Notes under the pieces: model-generated
Database searches by the model: none
The model's input: the letters and a program-made list of their open reading frames with translations, nothing else
What the model was told of the DNA's origin: nothing
Program-made: the position numbers and the translations under genes
In this document: piece by piece, positions 21,283 to 31,593 of the stretch
Layout: each line of letters starts with the position of its first letter
Numbering within the stretch: position 1 is the stretch's first letter
From: Agrypnia vestita
Lineage: Eukaryota > Arthropoda > Insecta > Trichoptera > Phryganeidae
Assembly (NCBI GenBank): GCA_016648135.1
Contig: JADDOH010000329.1
Coordinates: 496,001 to 560,000, forward strand
DNA: 64,000 bases
Direction: 5' to 3'

Positions 21283-21955
21283 ACCCGGCGCTGCACGAGT
21301 TAAGGATTAAGTTAAAAAATAAGTTTGTGGGGGGGGGGAAGATTTTTGCAAAGCCTTTTGCAACAGGCTTTTGTGGTTAGGACACTCGCCTCGTGATCCA
21401 AAGGTCGCGGGTTCGAACCTCACTCCAGACTAGCAAGTTTGTCCTATTTTCATAGCACAAGCATTTAGCTTAGTTCGAAAATAGTAAGAATATTGATGTG
21501 ACACGTACTCCGTGTTCGCATCTCTATTTAAAAAAAGAAAGAAGAAGCCTCTAATAAAAATAATGTTTTCATTTACGCTGGGATGGATGGATATCCAGAG
21601 GGAAACTTGGCCTATGATTTCCTTCGGGATCCTGAAGAATATATATGCAAAATTTGGGTCAGATCTGTCAAACTGTAAAGATTTCCATGAAAAATATATC
21701 AGGGGAGGGGGAGGAGAGAAATGTCGCCAATTTTACGCGCCGGGTCCTAAGGAATAAGCATACAAAATTTGTGTCCGATCAATCGAACGATACAGATTTG
21801 CATTAAAAATATGTCATGGGGAGGGGTAAAGGGGGAGGAGGTAAATGTGACCTTGTTTTCCGCCGGGTCCTAAAGAGTAAGTATGCAAAATTTGTGTCAA
21901 ATCTGTCAAACGGTGTAAATTTGTATGAAGAACAAACAGACAGACATTGAGATCT
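21283..21955 (+). mobile_element. Element D copy 1, with internal G-rich direct repeats
   Basis: Begins near CCCGGCGCTGCACGAG and AATAAGTTTGTGGGG, and ends in AACAAACAGACAGACATTGA (about 21929-21948). Between them a roughly 130-bp unit recurs about three times: CCGGGTCCTAA(G/A)GA, TATGCAAAATTTG(G/T)GTC, AATCTGTCAAAC, then (A)GGGGAGGGG-type runs. It is interrupted at 21360-21540 by a SINE. The relatives are 32040-32700 (plus) and 54022-54285 (minus). No ORF belongs to it. The class is uncertain; a Helitron-like or other non-autonomous element is possible. Confidence 0.7.
21360..21540 (+). mobile_element. tRNA-derived SINE, family 2 copy 1
   Basis: The head reads TTGTGGTTAGGACACTCGCC with box B GGTTCGAACCT (about 21411-21421), followed by a body that keeps two small hairpins: CTATTTTCA/TGAAAATAG-like arms around TAGCACAAGCATTTAGCTTA, and ACACG...CGTGT. 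It ends TCTCTATTTAAAAAAAG. It is inserted into element D between GTTTGTGGGG and the CTAATAAAAATAATG block, so it is younger than that element. Sister copies are at 33834 and 51062. Confidence 0.85.
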
Positions 21956-22680
21956 ATAGGTAGGTATAGATATGGAACGATATTATTTTCCAGGGTATTG
22001 TCGCTCGGCGGTGGCGGTGCACCTTCCCTAGCCAAGGGCACAATCTGGAATAAGCCTCTCTTTCTGTATGTCCCCGCGGTCACAAACAGTCCTGCATCTT
22101 CCATATTGCTCGCATATACATACACACATGTTCATCTACAAGAGATACATAACAGTTAATATCATCACAAATATAATACATGAGGTCAAAATAATAAACT
22201 TAAAATGTCAGTTCTCTGAAAAATATTAAAATTTAATACAAATAAACTTCTCGCTGTGCAGCCCTTTGCTTATCTAAATAATGTAAAGAGAGCTCTTCCG
22301 CCGGCGTTGAAGGGAGCACTCCAGGTCCTGGGCGAAATAATAAACTACTCGCAGTGAAGATAGCATTATTTGCATAGATAAAATTATCTTCCGTCAAAAC
22401 TTAATGAAAGCGATATGGGTAACGAACGGCCTTTTCAATCGCCGGATTAGCCAAAAACGTATAGCGTGCGGGCTGCGCGCGGTACAAATTTATTTAGTAA
22501 TGGGATATTATTACATTAACATACGTAAACATGCAAATATCACCAGTCTTACCGCAGAAAGTCAAAGATGTCACGGTTTAAATTAAAGGAAATATTTTAT
22601 TAAGTCAAGAAAAAATTAGTTCAAAGAAAACAACTTAAAACAATGTCCTGAATGGCAGCACACTGGTTAACGTGGATATA
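21956..22680. other. No gene; high-complexity island
   Basis: 21990-22090 shares CACAATCTGGAATAAGCCTC in diverged, inverted form with about 26995-27030. Positions 22260-22450 form a GC-balanced, non-repetitive island; a 60-codon ORF (22404-22586) overlaps its end and has no known motif. Confidence 0.4.
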
Positions 22681-23169
22681 CAGGGTAATTTGAAAAACAT
22701 TAATAATCTCGCAGGACTATATTCCTGCCTTGATGATGAGTCGAAAATGTTTAAGCAACCATGATCTAATATCAATAGTTGTGGAGATATGAGACATCAA
22801 AGTTTGCATTTTTTTTCAATATTACTCACTTATTGTATTTAAAACGTTGGACTATCATTACAGCAACTTATATTGAATATGAAAAATTCATTCCCTTTAA
22901 TATAAGTCAAATAAAGTAATAAAAACCTTCGAATTCTAATTGGAAAATTTTATCATTTTATTTAACTTTTTTTAAAACGAATGAATTTTTCGTAATCGAC
23001 ATAAGTTACTGTAATGTTTTATAATATAAGTAAGAAATATTGAAAAAAAATGTAAATTTTGACATCGCGTAACTATCGATATTATGGCATGGTTGCTTGA
23101 ACACTTTCGACTCACAATCTAGCAGGAATGTAGCCCTGCGAGGTTATTAATATTTTCCAAATAACCCTG
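22681..23169. mobile_element. TIR element E1 with TA target duplication
   Basis: Long inverted repeats: the left arm from CAGGGTAATTTGAAAAACAT (22681) and the right arm ending ATAACCCTG (23169) match over about 200 bp each, including CTCGCAGG(A/G)CTA and GAGTCGAAA(A/G)TGTT. TA flanks both ends (22679-22680 and 23170-23171). TA duplication plus a 5'-CAGGG terminus fits a Tc1/mariner-type MITE. Non-coding, about 489 bp. The arm interior (AAAAAAAATGTAAATTTTGA) is shared with the TIR element at 53.5 kb. Confidence 0.85.
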
Positions 23170-23515
23170 TATTTGCAAAGAAAAAGAATATTTACATCAT
23201 GTATAGGTAGTACTTTTAGTGGAATCCGATTTTAAATATGTTTTAAAAGAGATATGAGAAAATAAACTAAATTCTTTTCGCGTTGATTCACAAAATGTGG
23301 AATAACTTTTTCCCCCTGAAATTGATCTCACCTATGTCTGTCAAAACTTACCGCTTATATGAGAAATATATTTGATCTTACAAGATTAACGAATTTAAAT
23401 AAAAACGTTAGGTCTGAATTACCAGTAACGCAGTTGCTTTTATTAACTAAATAAATATAGTGTGTTAAAGTTTTTCAAGAACACAATACTGGATTTAATT
23501 CCCAGGGAAACATCA
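23170..23515. other. No gene seen
   Basis: Unique AT-rich sequence. The last 40 bases (ACTGGATTTAATTCCCAGGG) belong to the outer flank that also precedes repeat A copy 2. Confidence 0.5.
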
Positions 23516-24036
23516 TTAATCAAGATATACATTATAGATGTCTCATAAAGGCGAAGAAATTTTATTACGTCGAAAAGTAGGTGTGAAAGTCTTTTTTTGG
23601 GTGTTTATAGAGTTTACGACCTATTGTACGATTGGCTTAGGTGATCACTTTACGCAATGTAACGTTCACTAATTCCACCCATGATAGAGTATCGCTTTAA
23701 AAACTCTAACCAAAAATAGATATCTCATTACCAACGGCTACATCTATCCTGGTTTATGGGGATGAAAATTATCAACCATAGATGGCGATAGTAAAATACA
23801 AGTCACATTTGAAACAGGTTGTGCAAATTTATATACAAATTCCAATAAATGTATAGATTCGGTAGTCAAACATGGGTGGAATTGATAAACGTTACATTGT
23901 GTAAAGTGATAACTTAAGCCAGCCATACAATATGTCGTAAGCCCTATAAACAAAAAAACCTTCATACCTAATTTCCCTTGTAAAAAAATATCTTCGTCTC
24001 ATGAGACATGTATAATATATATTATATCTTGATTAA
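23516..24036. repeat. Repeat family A copy 5: complete inverted-repeat form
   Basis: Starts TTAATCAAGATATACATTAT and ends TATATCTTGATTAA; arms of about 170 bp (23516-23690 and 23875-24036) are mutual inverted complements. The left arm reads GATGTCTCATAAAGGCGAAG; the right arm carries TAAGCCAGCC and CGTCTCATGAGACATG. It shows that family A can exist as a symmetrical foldback of its 3' half, as a non-autonomous DNA transposon would. TTAA occurs at both ends, but no target duplication is certain. Confidence 0.75.
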
Positions 24037-24078
24037 ATATTTATCTATTTTAATAATAATAATAAAACACGTAGTATC

Positions 24079-24106
24079 CCGATGAAGGGACCATTGGTCT
24101 GTTTTA
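24079..24106 (+). ncRNA. Possible 5' half of a hammerhead core
   Basis: CCGATGA (24079-24085), then A, GGACC/GGTCT (a 5-bp stem with an ATT loop, one G-T pair), then GTTTTATAC where GAAAC would be expected. This matches the CTGATGA-stem II half of the motif with U4 changed to C and the 3' core lost. On its own it would be weak; it is listed because related sequences occur elsewhere in the window. Confidence 0.25.
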
Positions 24107-25608
24107 TACAAAGTGTTTTCTTTTTTATATTAATAATGTTACCATAAAGTTATTTTGATATTATTGGAAAAAATATTTATTTTTTACACGCACATAATTA
24201 TTTATAATACGCAACTCATTTTTGATCCATAGAAGACACTTTAAACAGCATAATGAAATTCAAATGGCTTCACTGTGAAGATTTTAGAAGTCGGAAAATT
24301 GATCTAATGCATAATTATTTTAACTGCAACGTTCTTTGTTTAATTGCAATAAATGTAGGATCATGAAAAGGTAGTACCACAAGCCGAAAATTACAATGAG
24401 AGCATACTAACTTATCAAAATGATGCAAGACAAATTAGATTGAAAACTAAGGACACGTAGAAAAAATATAGATATCGAAAAAACATCTAGTTATAACCGA
24501 AACTCGAACCTGGAACACTATCATTACCACGTTAATAATATTATTTTCCATGAATTTAGACGTTAAATTGGATATGTATTATTTGAATAATTGCTCTAAT
24601 TTATTATAAATTTCAAAAACATATGTAATTTCATTGAATTATTAAAAGGAGTAACGACCCAATAAAAAATTCCTGGGATTACGAAAATAAACAAAAAGTA
24701 AATGTAAAAATTATGTTAGGAACAACTAATCAATGTATTTCTGGCACGACTAAATTTAAAAAAAAAACAATGCTATTAAATAAGGTCTAACATGGTAAAA
24801 AGTACGCTTTGAATTCCGTACTGTAAATAATATCGTGACCGTGCCCGTATTTTAACTCGATCCATTCTATCTTATCTCCGTATTAATTCTGAATCTTCAA
24901 ACACGCGATTTTTACCGAAAAAAAAACAAATAATTAAGAGGCAATAAAAATAAAACAAACAGTAAAAAAATAATACAATGTATATTTTGTTCCAAACGTG
25001 GAAATATAAAGGATTGTTTCAATTATCCTTGCTTTTTCTTTATCCAGTTTCCCGATCCTTATCCCATTTTCATTAGTCAAGTCAACACGTCAAACGGGAT
25101 CCGATAATATTAAATAACTCGAATTGAATTAGAGTCGGGAAAACCCATGCGCAAAGAAACCCCGCAATAATGGGCACACTGGAAGAAAGCTGAGCTTTAT
25201 TTTAGGGAAACAGTGATGGTGTAAAAAAACGAATGAATAAATCAATTTTGAAAAATAAAAGGGCTTTCGGCAATAACAATTACAATTTGATTCATTCGGA
25301 AATTTATGAAAACCATTTTTTTTGTCGTAACAGCAACACAAGTCAGTAGAAATGGTGTTGAATTTTTTTAAAGAGTAAATCGCTGGCACGTGTAGCCGAG
25401 CGACCGAGACATAAAACATTTGAAAACGAATGACTGGGGTTCGCTTCAAAATTGCAACCAAGAGAGCGTTATATTTATCGCAACATCTTTCTTATATCGA
25501 ATCCTAATAGAATTTCTTTATATGTGCCTAACAGCGTATGATTACCTTATTTTTTATTTATTTTCTATCTGGTGGGCGGGCATCTCGTGAGGTGAGTTTT
25601 CTCTGTTA
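24107..25608. other. No gene seen
   Basis: AT-rich. At 24490-24505 a minus-strand CCAGGTTCGAGTTTC resembles tRNA box B without a usable box A. A 110-codon minus ORF (25129-25461) lies in a moderately complex patch but has no domain and is full of Phe/Cys/His from AT-rich codons; I do not call it. Confidence 0.45.
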
Positions 25609-25664
25609 GAGGCATATCAATACAATTTACGGTTAGAGGCATATCAAACAATATACGGTTACAC
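25609..25664. repeat. Tandem duplication, about 27-bp unit
   Basis: GTTAGAGGCATATCAA occurs twice, followed by ACAATTTACG and ACAATATACG; two units, slightly diverged. Confidence 0.8.
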
Positions 25665-27031
25665 AACGTATCATAATACTGAACCATAATACGCGCCAAC
25701 AGAAAGTTAGAGAAAGAAAAAAATTCATTCTGTATATTAATATCCATTTATTATCATTCTCTCAGTTTTAGCTCTTTCGTATGATTTACCGCTTATAATT
25801 TTTGGCGTGTCGCCGCAATTTTTATTATACACAAAATGTAAATAACAAACTACAATAGAGATAAAGCAGTAGAAAAAATATTTATTAACCTTGCTGCAAG
25901 AGTGAAATAGCAATAAACAAGACATTGGGAATTATAAAAATAATGAAAAGAAAAATTAAAAATGTACATTTATGTTGTTGAGCTTTTGTGCATATTACTT
26001 TTTTATTTATCTCGTAATGAAGCTGTAATCATCTCTTAAGATACATTTTCTAACATGTTAGCAGTTATAAAAGTCAAATTTAGATTACATCCAAATAAGT
26101 GACGTGCTCATCGTAGCCACCGGCACTGCTTGATATTGGAAGTATTATATCCATTGCTTGTGTACCTAATAATCCATTTCACCACCGATCGCGTACTCCA
26201 TGATGATCATTCGTCATTCTTTATTTTGGGGATTAAAAAAAGGGCCAGATCGATCGAGTACGGAGAATTTGTAAAGCGGTTATTCAATTTTTAGCGCAAA
26301 ATTTCTTCACAACAATGGCTGTAAAATTATAGAACCATCATTGTCAGTTCTCGTACGCTATGAGCAAATCTAAAACCGCAACAATTCTCTAACTCACTAA
26401 TTTTAAAGTTTTATATTGTACGACGAGCGATGATGCTTTGGGCGGTATACCAAAGAAAACGGTATGGCTTAAGTAGGAATATACCTTCAATCTGTTATTT
26501 TAGATTAAAAAGTAAGGTTTACAAGACTCCATTTTCACAAATATACTTTTAAGGCAAAATACTTTTCCAATTAAATTCAGAGTTTCTTTATTTTTGTTTT
26601 GCGAACAACTTTGAAAGACTGGGGTAAATTACAGAGGACGCCGAAATTAAAAAGGAAGATCCGAGTTCAGTCTTAATTACACCCAGCTGAATTATAATTA
26701 AATACTTCTGTGTCTACTGTTAACTTTGTTGCGTTCGAAATGAAATTAAATATTGGAGAGTGAACGCAATATTGCAAAGTACTATTTAAGAAAAAAACAA
26801 TCGATAAACAAACGTGTCGGTAACGCAAATTTCGGAACCTTAATTTAATTTTATTTGCAGATTTTATACAGAAAAGGACGGCATAGTATATAGATTGCCA
26901 ATCTTTTTTAGAATTCCGTGCAAAAATTTCCATTTAAAAAGCCTTTTTTTATATAATTTTAAAAAGGAGGTTATTTGTTTTCCTTTATCCAAAACCACCG
27001 CCTAGGCTTATTCCAATCTTGCACAATAGAA
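25665..27031. other. No gene seen
   Basis: AT-rich with no recognised repeats; the minus ORFs at 25565-25925 and 26673-26933 have no motifs. Confidence 0.5.
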
Positions 27032-27069
27032 GATCTATTACCTTAAGCAAGATCTATTACCTTAAGCAA
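27032..27069. repeat. Perfect 19-bp tandem duplication
   Basis: AGATCTATTACCTTAAGCA is present twice in direct succession. A similar short duplication (ATTACCTTAAAGT twice) lies at 27659-27686. Confidence 0.9.
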
Positions 27070-27857
27070 GGAAATTTGAAACAAAAAAATATAGTGCATA
27101 ATGGAATCCTTAAAACGTTATATTACTCCGACACACAATCTCTGTTATCTTATGGGATAATTGAGTGGGAAATGTGTGTCTAATCATTCATGGATCTATT
27201 AGCAAAGATGCAATCCAATCAGCCAAAGATGAAGAATGTTTCCTTCAGATCATTTATTTAGGATATTTGACGTTCTTGATCCGAGGCAATTACGTATACC
27301 TACTTTAAAATATTTCTTATAAAATTTCACAACATATAATTTCACGAGCATATAACAGAACCCAACAAGTACATGTCAAAAGGCAAGCAAACATAATTCA
27401 TTTCGATGTGAAATATGAAAACTTTTTTTGGACAAAGACTCTATAAATTAATTAGCCTACGTATCTTTAACAAGTTAACAAATTAAAGAAAGGAATTGTA
27501 AAATGTAGCCATTCAAATAACAATGAACTAATTGGCTAAAAAATCAGGTAAAAGATATGCTGAAGAAGGAATGCACTATCAACCTCGGAATTGATAAATG
27601 TTTGCTTATTTATCTATATCTCTCATTCTATATCTCTATCTATATCTCTCATTTTAGTTATTACCTTAAAGTATTACCTTAAAGTATGTTACAATTGAAT
27701 TTATACTTTTATTTTTCTTCTTTTATCTACTTTTTATTCTTAATCTTAATTAAATAAGAATGGTAATAGTGATAATATTTGAACAATGTATTAACTATTT
27801 TTTGCAATGTAATGAAGAAGAAAAATAAATAAGATTCGAATAAGACGAAAAAAATAT
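27070..27857. other. No gene seen
   Basis: AT-rich; a TCTATATCTCTCAT simple-sequence patch lies near 27613-27655. Confidence 0.5.
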
Positions 27858-28275
27858 TGTTACTCTGAAATCTCCCGCGCACCCGGAACCTTCTGGAATA
27901 CTCCGGAGGAAAGTTAGTCTACGTCTGCTATTGCGCTGTTACATTCTGTAACCACCGTAGATGGAACTCACCCTCCAGAAAGGTCTCGAAGGAATACCGA
28001 GAGGGTATAAAGGACTTTATTATACAAGAGGCTGCATTCCAAACTTATTGCCGGAATTTTGAAGCGATTAACCACCGGATCTCCCGGTTATTTACGGAGC
28101 GAGAAGAATATGGACGCAAAAAAAATAGAAAATGGTGAATGTTTAACAGTAAGCGAAATAGTAGTGCAATCCAAATTAGTAATTAATAACGAAGACATTT
28201 AGGCAAATCTAATAAAAAAAATAAAAAAAATACAACTAAATAATAAAGTCAACATCGGGAATAAAACACGTAACT
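27858..28275 (+). mobile_element. Probable solo LTR of a third retroelement
   Basis: Starts TGTTAC and ends near GTAAC (28270-28274). It contains a promoter-like set in LTR order: a perfect heat-shock element at 27886, GGGTATAAAGG (TATA box 28006-28011) and a downstream leader with GCTGCATTCC and AATAAAA-type polyA signals near 28240-28265. GC content rises sharply relative to its surroundings. No internal region or second LTR is visible, and the exact 3' end (a CA dinucleotide) is not evident. Confidence 0.45.
27886..27898 (+). promoter_or_regulatory. Perfect heat-shock element inside the LTR
   Basis: GAACCTTCTGGAA is a perfect GAAnnTTCnnGAA three-unit array, about 110 bp upstream of the TATA box at 28006. 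Its position in a presumed U3 region would make the element's transcription stress-inducible; that is inference. Confidence 0.5.
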
Positions 28276-28424
28276 TTATATTGCCATCGGAGAGCTCGAA
28301 CTGATTAAGATCACATTATATAGAGCCGTTTTACTTTATAGTGCGGTGATAAAAAAAAACCTACTAAATTGTCAAGAACAAACTCAACGTTTTAAAAGCT
28401 GTGCGCTGGCCCACTTTTATATAT

Positions 28425-28625
28425 TAGAGGAGGAGCAGGAGTAACATTAACGGATCGAGTGAAAAATACCGATCTTCGGGAGATCCTCGACGTGAAACTC
28501 CTTCTTCACATATAGAAAGATTTGAGTTAAGGTGGCTTGAACACATCTTGCGAATGCTAGAGAAACGACTGTATACAAGATGTATTTTATCGGTCGGTGT
28601 CGGCCGGTAAAATGCATCTGTCATC
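28425..28625 (+). pseudogene. LINE reverse-transcriptase C-terminal fragment
   Basis: One frame reads GVTLTDRVKNTDLREILDV, then IERFELRWLEHILRMLEKRL and YTRCILSVGVGR. This is the characteristic post-RT region of a widespread animal LINE group (the G.TL.DRVR...IRE.L, IERSQLRW.GH..RMP..R pattern). A stop interrupts LLHI/ERFEL in one frame. It is 5'-truncated and dead, and not the same family as the copies at 4.8 and 12.3 kb. Confidence 0.8.
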
Positions 28626-28682
28626 TACAAATATCGACTTTATGAAAACAGACAAGATCAAGGACACGAAAATGTTGATGAT

Positions 28683-28735
28683 TGAACGAACACCAACCGG
28701 TTTCGAAACCACCATTCCTCCTTCAGGGTAAACTA
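28683..28735 (-). ncRNA. Hammerhead-like core (minus strand), slightly damaged
   Basis: On the minus strand: TACC (stem I), CTGAAGGA (core CTGANGA with one extra or changed base), GGAATGGTGGTTTC (stem II, 4 bp with a 6-base loop), GAA, then palindromic ACCGGT (stem III), T (H17) and GGTG pairing back to TACC. This order matches the minimal type I hammerheads described from Penelope-like elements. The change in the first core segment suggests loss of activity. Confidence 0.4.
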
Positions 28736-28740
28736 CAAAC

Positions 28741-29633
28741 TAAATATCACCAAATATGGTCTATCAATTTTTTTAGCATTTGTATCTGTCGTATTACATT
28801 ATTTTCGCCATTATTTTATCGTCTGTTTTGAATTTTTAAACATCATTATATTTTTTTAAATTATCATCATCCCCTTGACCTAATAGGGTCGGGATCCCAA
28901 GGACTGGACAAGGTACTTCTATATTCCCCTGTTTTGTACTGCTTCCGTACGAGTTAACCAGTCTATTCTGTTTTCAATTTCAATGTTTATTTATTGCATA
29001 TTTAAATTTTAATGTGTATGAGGACTTGACCACTTGTATGACCATTGCTGACAGTCACCCGCCCACTTTAACACCTGACTCTAATTTTATTTTAGTTTAA
29101 CTAAAGAGACAAATACAGAGATGTTGATGATGCATACATAAGCAATCATTAAGTCCTCATTCAAGAAATACAAATTTCAATGGAAATTTTTTTTAAAAAA
29201 CACTCAAAATGGAAAAAAAATTAATGACATACACACAAAAACAAGCAACTATAAATATTTTGTAAGTGTGCAGAGATGTTCTTTAGATACATACTAGCAA
29301 GGAAAAATTAGATGAGTCAGAAAATAAAACGAAATGCGGCCATTTATTTTTTAAAAAGGATAAATGACACAATTAATTATATTTGAAAGGCAAGAAACAA
29401 CGACATAACTCAACTTGGTTCAACGTTATTGTGCAAAAAAAAAGTACTGGAGCAAAAATTGGGTAAAAATATAAACAGCTATTACGTAAACAAACAAAAT
29501 TCCCAAATTTTGTTTTGGCTCTCCTGAAAACCTGCATTTTTTACTCGTTCGGTTATTCCATTATCCCATATATATAAAGGCTTAAACAAAGTGAATTTAG
29601 TGTTTAATTTAATTGATAATTATTGTGTTTCAC
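28741..29633. other. No gene; a LINE-tail-like patch
   Basis: 28862-28910 reads on the minus strand as GGATCCCGACCCTATTAGG, then AAGGGGATGATGAT, a phrase typical of a LINE C-terminus running into a (GAT)n tail; low confidence. The rest is AT-rich. Confidence 0.4.
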
Positions 29634-30592
29634 ACATATGGAAATAAAAACAATGTTTTTTTAAGTTCTGCCTTTTTAATTTTCTGACACGCGTTTCGCC
29701 TTATGAGGGAAAATCGGATTTTTTAAAAATATATTTATTAGAGACACTAACAGGATAATAGATACATGATACTCTAATAATAAAGTATTATAAATGAAGA
29801 CTATGCCCATTATCCCAATTAAAAGTGTCTTCGGCACGCTCTTGTAACATGTATTTTTGCATTTAAGTATATTTTACATGCACATTTATGTGTATTTTTA
29901 TATTTAGTGTTTGAATTATGTATATTTAGTGTTAGAATGTAGTGCGATTTGTATTTAATAAATAATTGATTTCATGGATCTATAGGTTCAGGTCATCGTT
30001 TAGAAAATGGATGTTGTGTATGAGTGAGTTTTTAAACGATGATAAGGTATCTGTAAGAATATCAGCATCAATGTTAGGGTCAGCATAATACATTATATAT
30101 GTGCGACACAACCTTGTGATGGGAGAAAAGTAACCAACATTATTAGTGTGCTGGCTTATTTATATAATATTTATACATAAATATGCATGTTTAACATGCA
30201 TATTTATGTCAGACAGAGAAAGAGAATCAATAGCTCCGCTGAGAATCTTGTATAGCACAACGAGATCGGATATTTTCCGTCGGGACTCAAGTTTGTGCAT
30301 CTTGCAAAATGCAAATCGATCTTCATAGCTGTGAAGGTTATTGTGTTGACCAGTTTTGTATAACAAAATACGTAGAAACTTTTTCTGCAGTCTCTAGATT
30401 CTCATAACATGTGTAATAAGGTGACCAAATAACTGACGAATATTCCAATATACTTCGTACTAGTAATGTATTGAGAATTTTTAGGCTTCGAGGATTTTTA
30501 ATGTCGTGAGTAATGCCCTCATAAGGCGAAACGCGTCTCAGAAAATTAAAAAGGTAGAACTTAAAAACCAGTGTTTTAATTTCCATATGTGT
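29634..30592. repeat. Inverted repeat pair flanking a LINE fragment
   Basis: Arms of about 75 bp: 29634-29710 (from CATATGGAAATAAAAACA to CGCGTTTCGCCTTATGAGG) and 30514-30592 (CCTCATAAGGCGAAACGCGT to TTTCCATATG), about 87% identical by eye. Both arms carry, on opposite strands, GGCGAAACGCGT, i.e. GAA plus palindromic ACGCGT, the 3' half of the hammerhead pattern with stem II missing. They enclose about 800 bp with a LINE RT fragment on the minus strand. Confidence 0.75.
29985..30505 (-). pseudogene. LINE (jockey/CR1-like) RT C-terminal region
   Basis: The minus-strand frames read LKILNTLLVRSILEYSSVIW (the Y..LVR..LEY.S..W motif after the RT domain), then YEDRFAFCKMHKLESRRK, DLVVLYKILSGAIDSLSL and, further on, GYFSPITRLCRTY and TDTLSSFKNSL, the usual C-terminal progression of jockey/CR1-type ORF2. 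Frameshifts and a small palindromic insertion (30176-30207, AAATATGCATG/CATGCATATTT) interrupt it. No catalytic residues are included. A related tail is at 55130-55770. Confidence 0.8.
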
Positions 30593-31561
30593 GATGATGG
30601 AGTTCTATAAACTTGCCTCTGAAACAATAAAGATTGTGTTTCATTTCAGAGCACCGTTCCCGTGTTATCGGGAAGTCGGTTCGTAACACTATCGTTAGAG
30701 CGTAGCGCACAACACAGGGCAGGTAGTTCGTATTCGCGCTGGTGAAAAGAAAATTTCAGTGGCTCACGTCTTGTCAAAGATTACGCTTCGCCACGAGCGA
30801 GCTTGTACGGCCGTAATACGATAAGCAATTTGCCGCCCTACGGCTGGCTGGAGTAATTAATTCAGAAGCATTTCCTCCTGAACATCTAAATACAACACGC
30901 TTCAAACAGAGCAGGCCCTGTTACACAGGCAACCGGAGCGAGCACACGAATACCGTGTTGCATGATAAAGAATTCTCGGTAATAATCGATTTTGAATATA
31001 ACAAAACGATGAGAGAAAGTATAAAATAATATTTCCTGATTTTAACTCGATATTTTAAAACAAACAAGATTAATCTAGTAGATTGATGTATCAAAAAAAA
31101 AATTTTTTTCATTTGATTCAGTAATTGTAGATTGACATTTAAAAAAAAATATATTGAGTGTATTATTTGTATAAATCTACTTATATTATTTGATTAATTA
31201 CACCTACATGATTCGGAAATACCTTTCCATCGTTTTTTTCTGAATGTTCAAATCATTTATTAGAAAATGATCGCGGTTCTTGATAAAAATTTAGGACTTT
31301 CTATTTTACACATATATAATTTTGGTCTGAAATTGAATAATTTAGAATCATTATAAAATTAGTAAAGCATGAAATATTATTAAACAAAATATTATTAACA
31401 ATCAATTAAATTTAACTACTAGCCCAATTCTAAAAAAATATCCAATAATTGCGAGTAATCAAGAACTTCAGCAATAATATTTAAAAATAAATTTTCAAAT
31501 AATATAGAAAAACAAAAAAAAGACATTATTCATTTTGATATTTTGACATATATATAACACC
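30593..31561. other. No gene called; exon-like island at 30651-30960
   Basis: 30640-30960 is GC-balanced and non-repetitive. CATTTCAG (ending 30650) looks like a splice acceptor and GGGCAG|GTAGTT (30722/30723) like a donor, delimiting a 72-bp segment that is open in one frame. This is suggestive only. The remainder to 31561 is AT-rich. Confidence 0.3.
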
Positions 31562-31593
31562 CTGACGAAGGAAAAGTACTTCCGAAACATGTT
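31562..31593 (+). ncRNA. Hammerhead ribozyme-like core (best in window)
   Basis: CTGACGA at 31562-31568, A, stem II GGAA/TTCC (31570-31573 with 31580-31583; loop AAGTAC), the GAA core at 31584-31586, then palindromic ACATGT (31587-31592, stem III) and T at 31593 as H17. Stem I would pair the preceding ACC with the following GGT, plus weaker outer pairs. All invariant core bases of the hammerhead (CUGANGA and GAA) are present. A three-base-pair palindromic stem III without a loop suggests a dimeric form, as reported for Penelope-like retroelements. No flanking reverse transcriptase is seen. Confidence 0.6.

Noticed and set aside
21814..22125. 103-codon minus-strand ORF
   Set aside because: Overlaps the end of the non-coding element D; its sequence reflects the G-rich units read on the other strand.
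23516..24036. piggyBac-type element because TTAA occurs at both ends
   Set aside because: The ends lack the CCC/CCT start typical of piggyBac, and TTAA appears to be part of the inverted termini rather than a duplicated target.
25129..25461. 110-codon minus-strand ORF
   Set aside because: Composition follows the AT-rich base content (Phe, Cys, His, Tyr), with no domain and no splice signals at either end.
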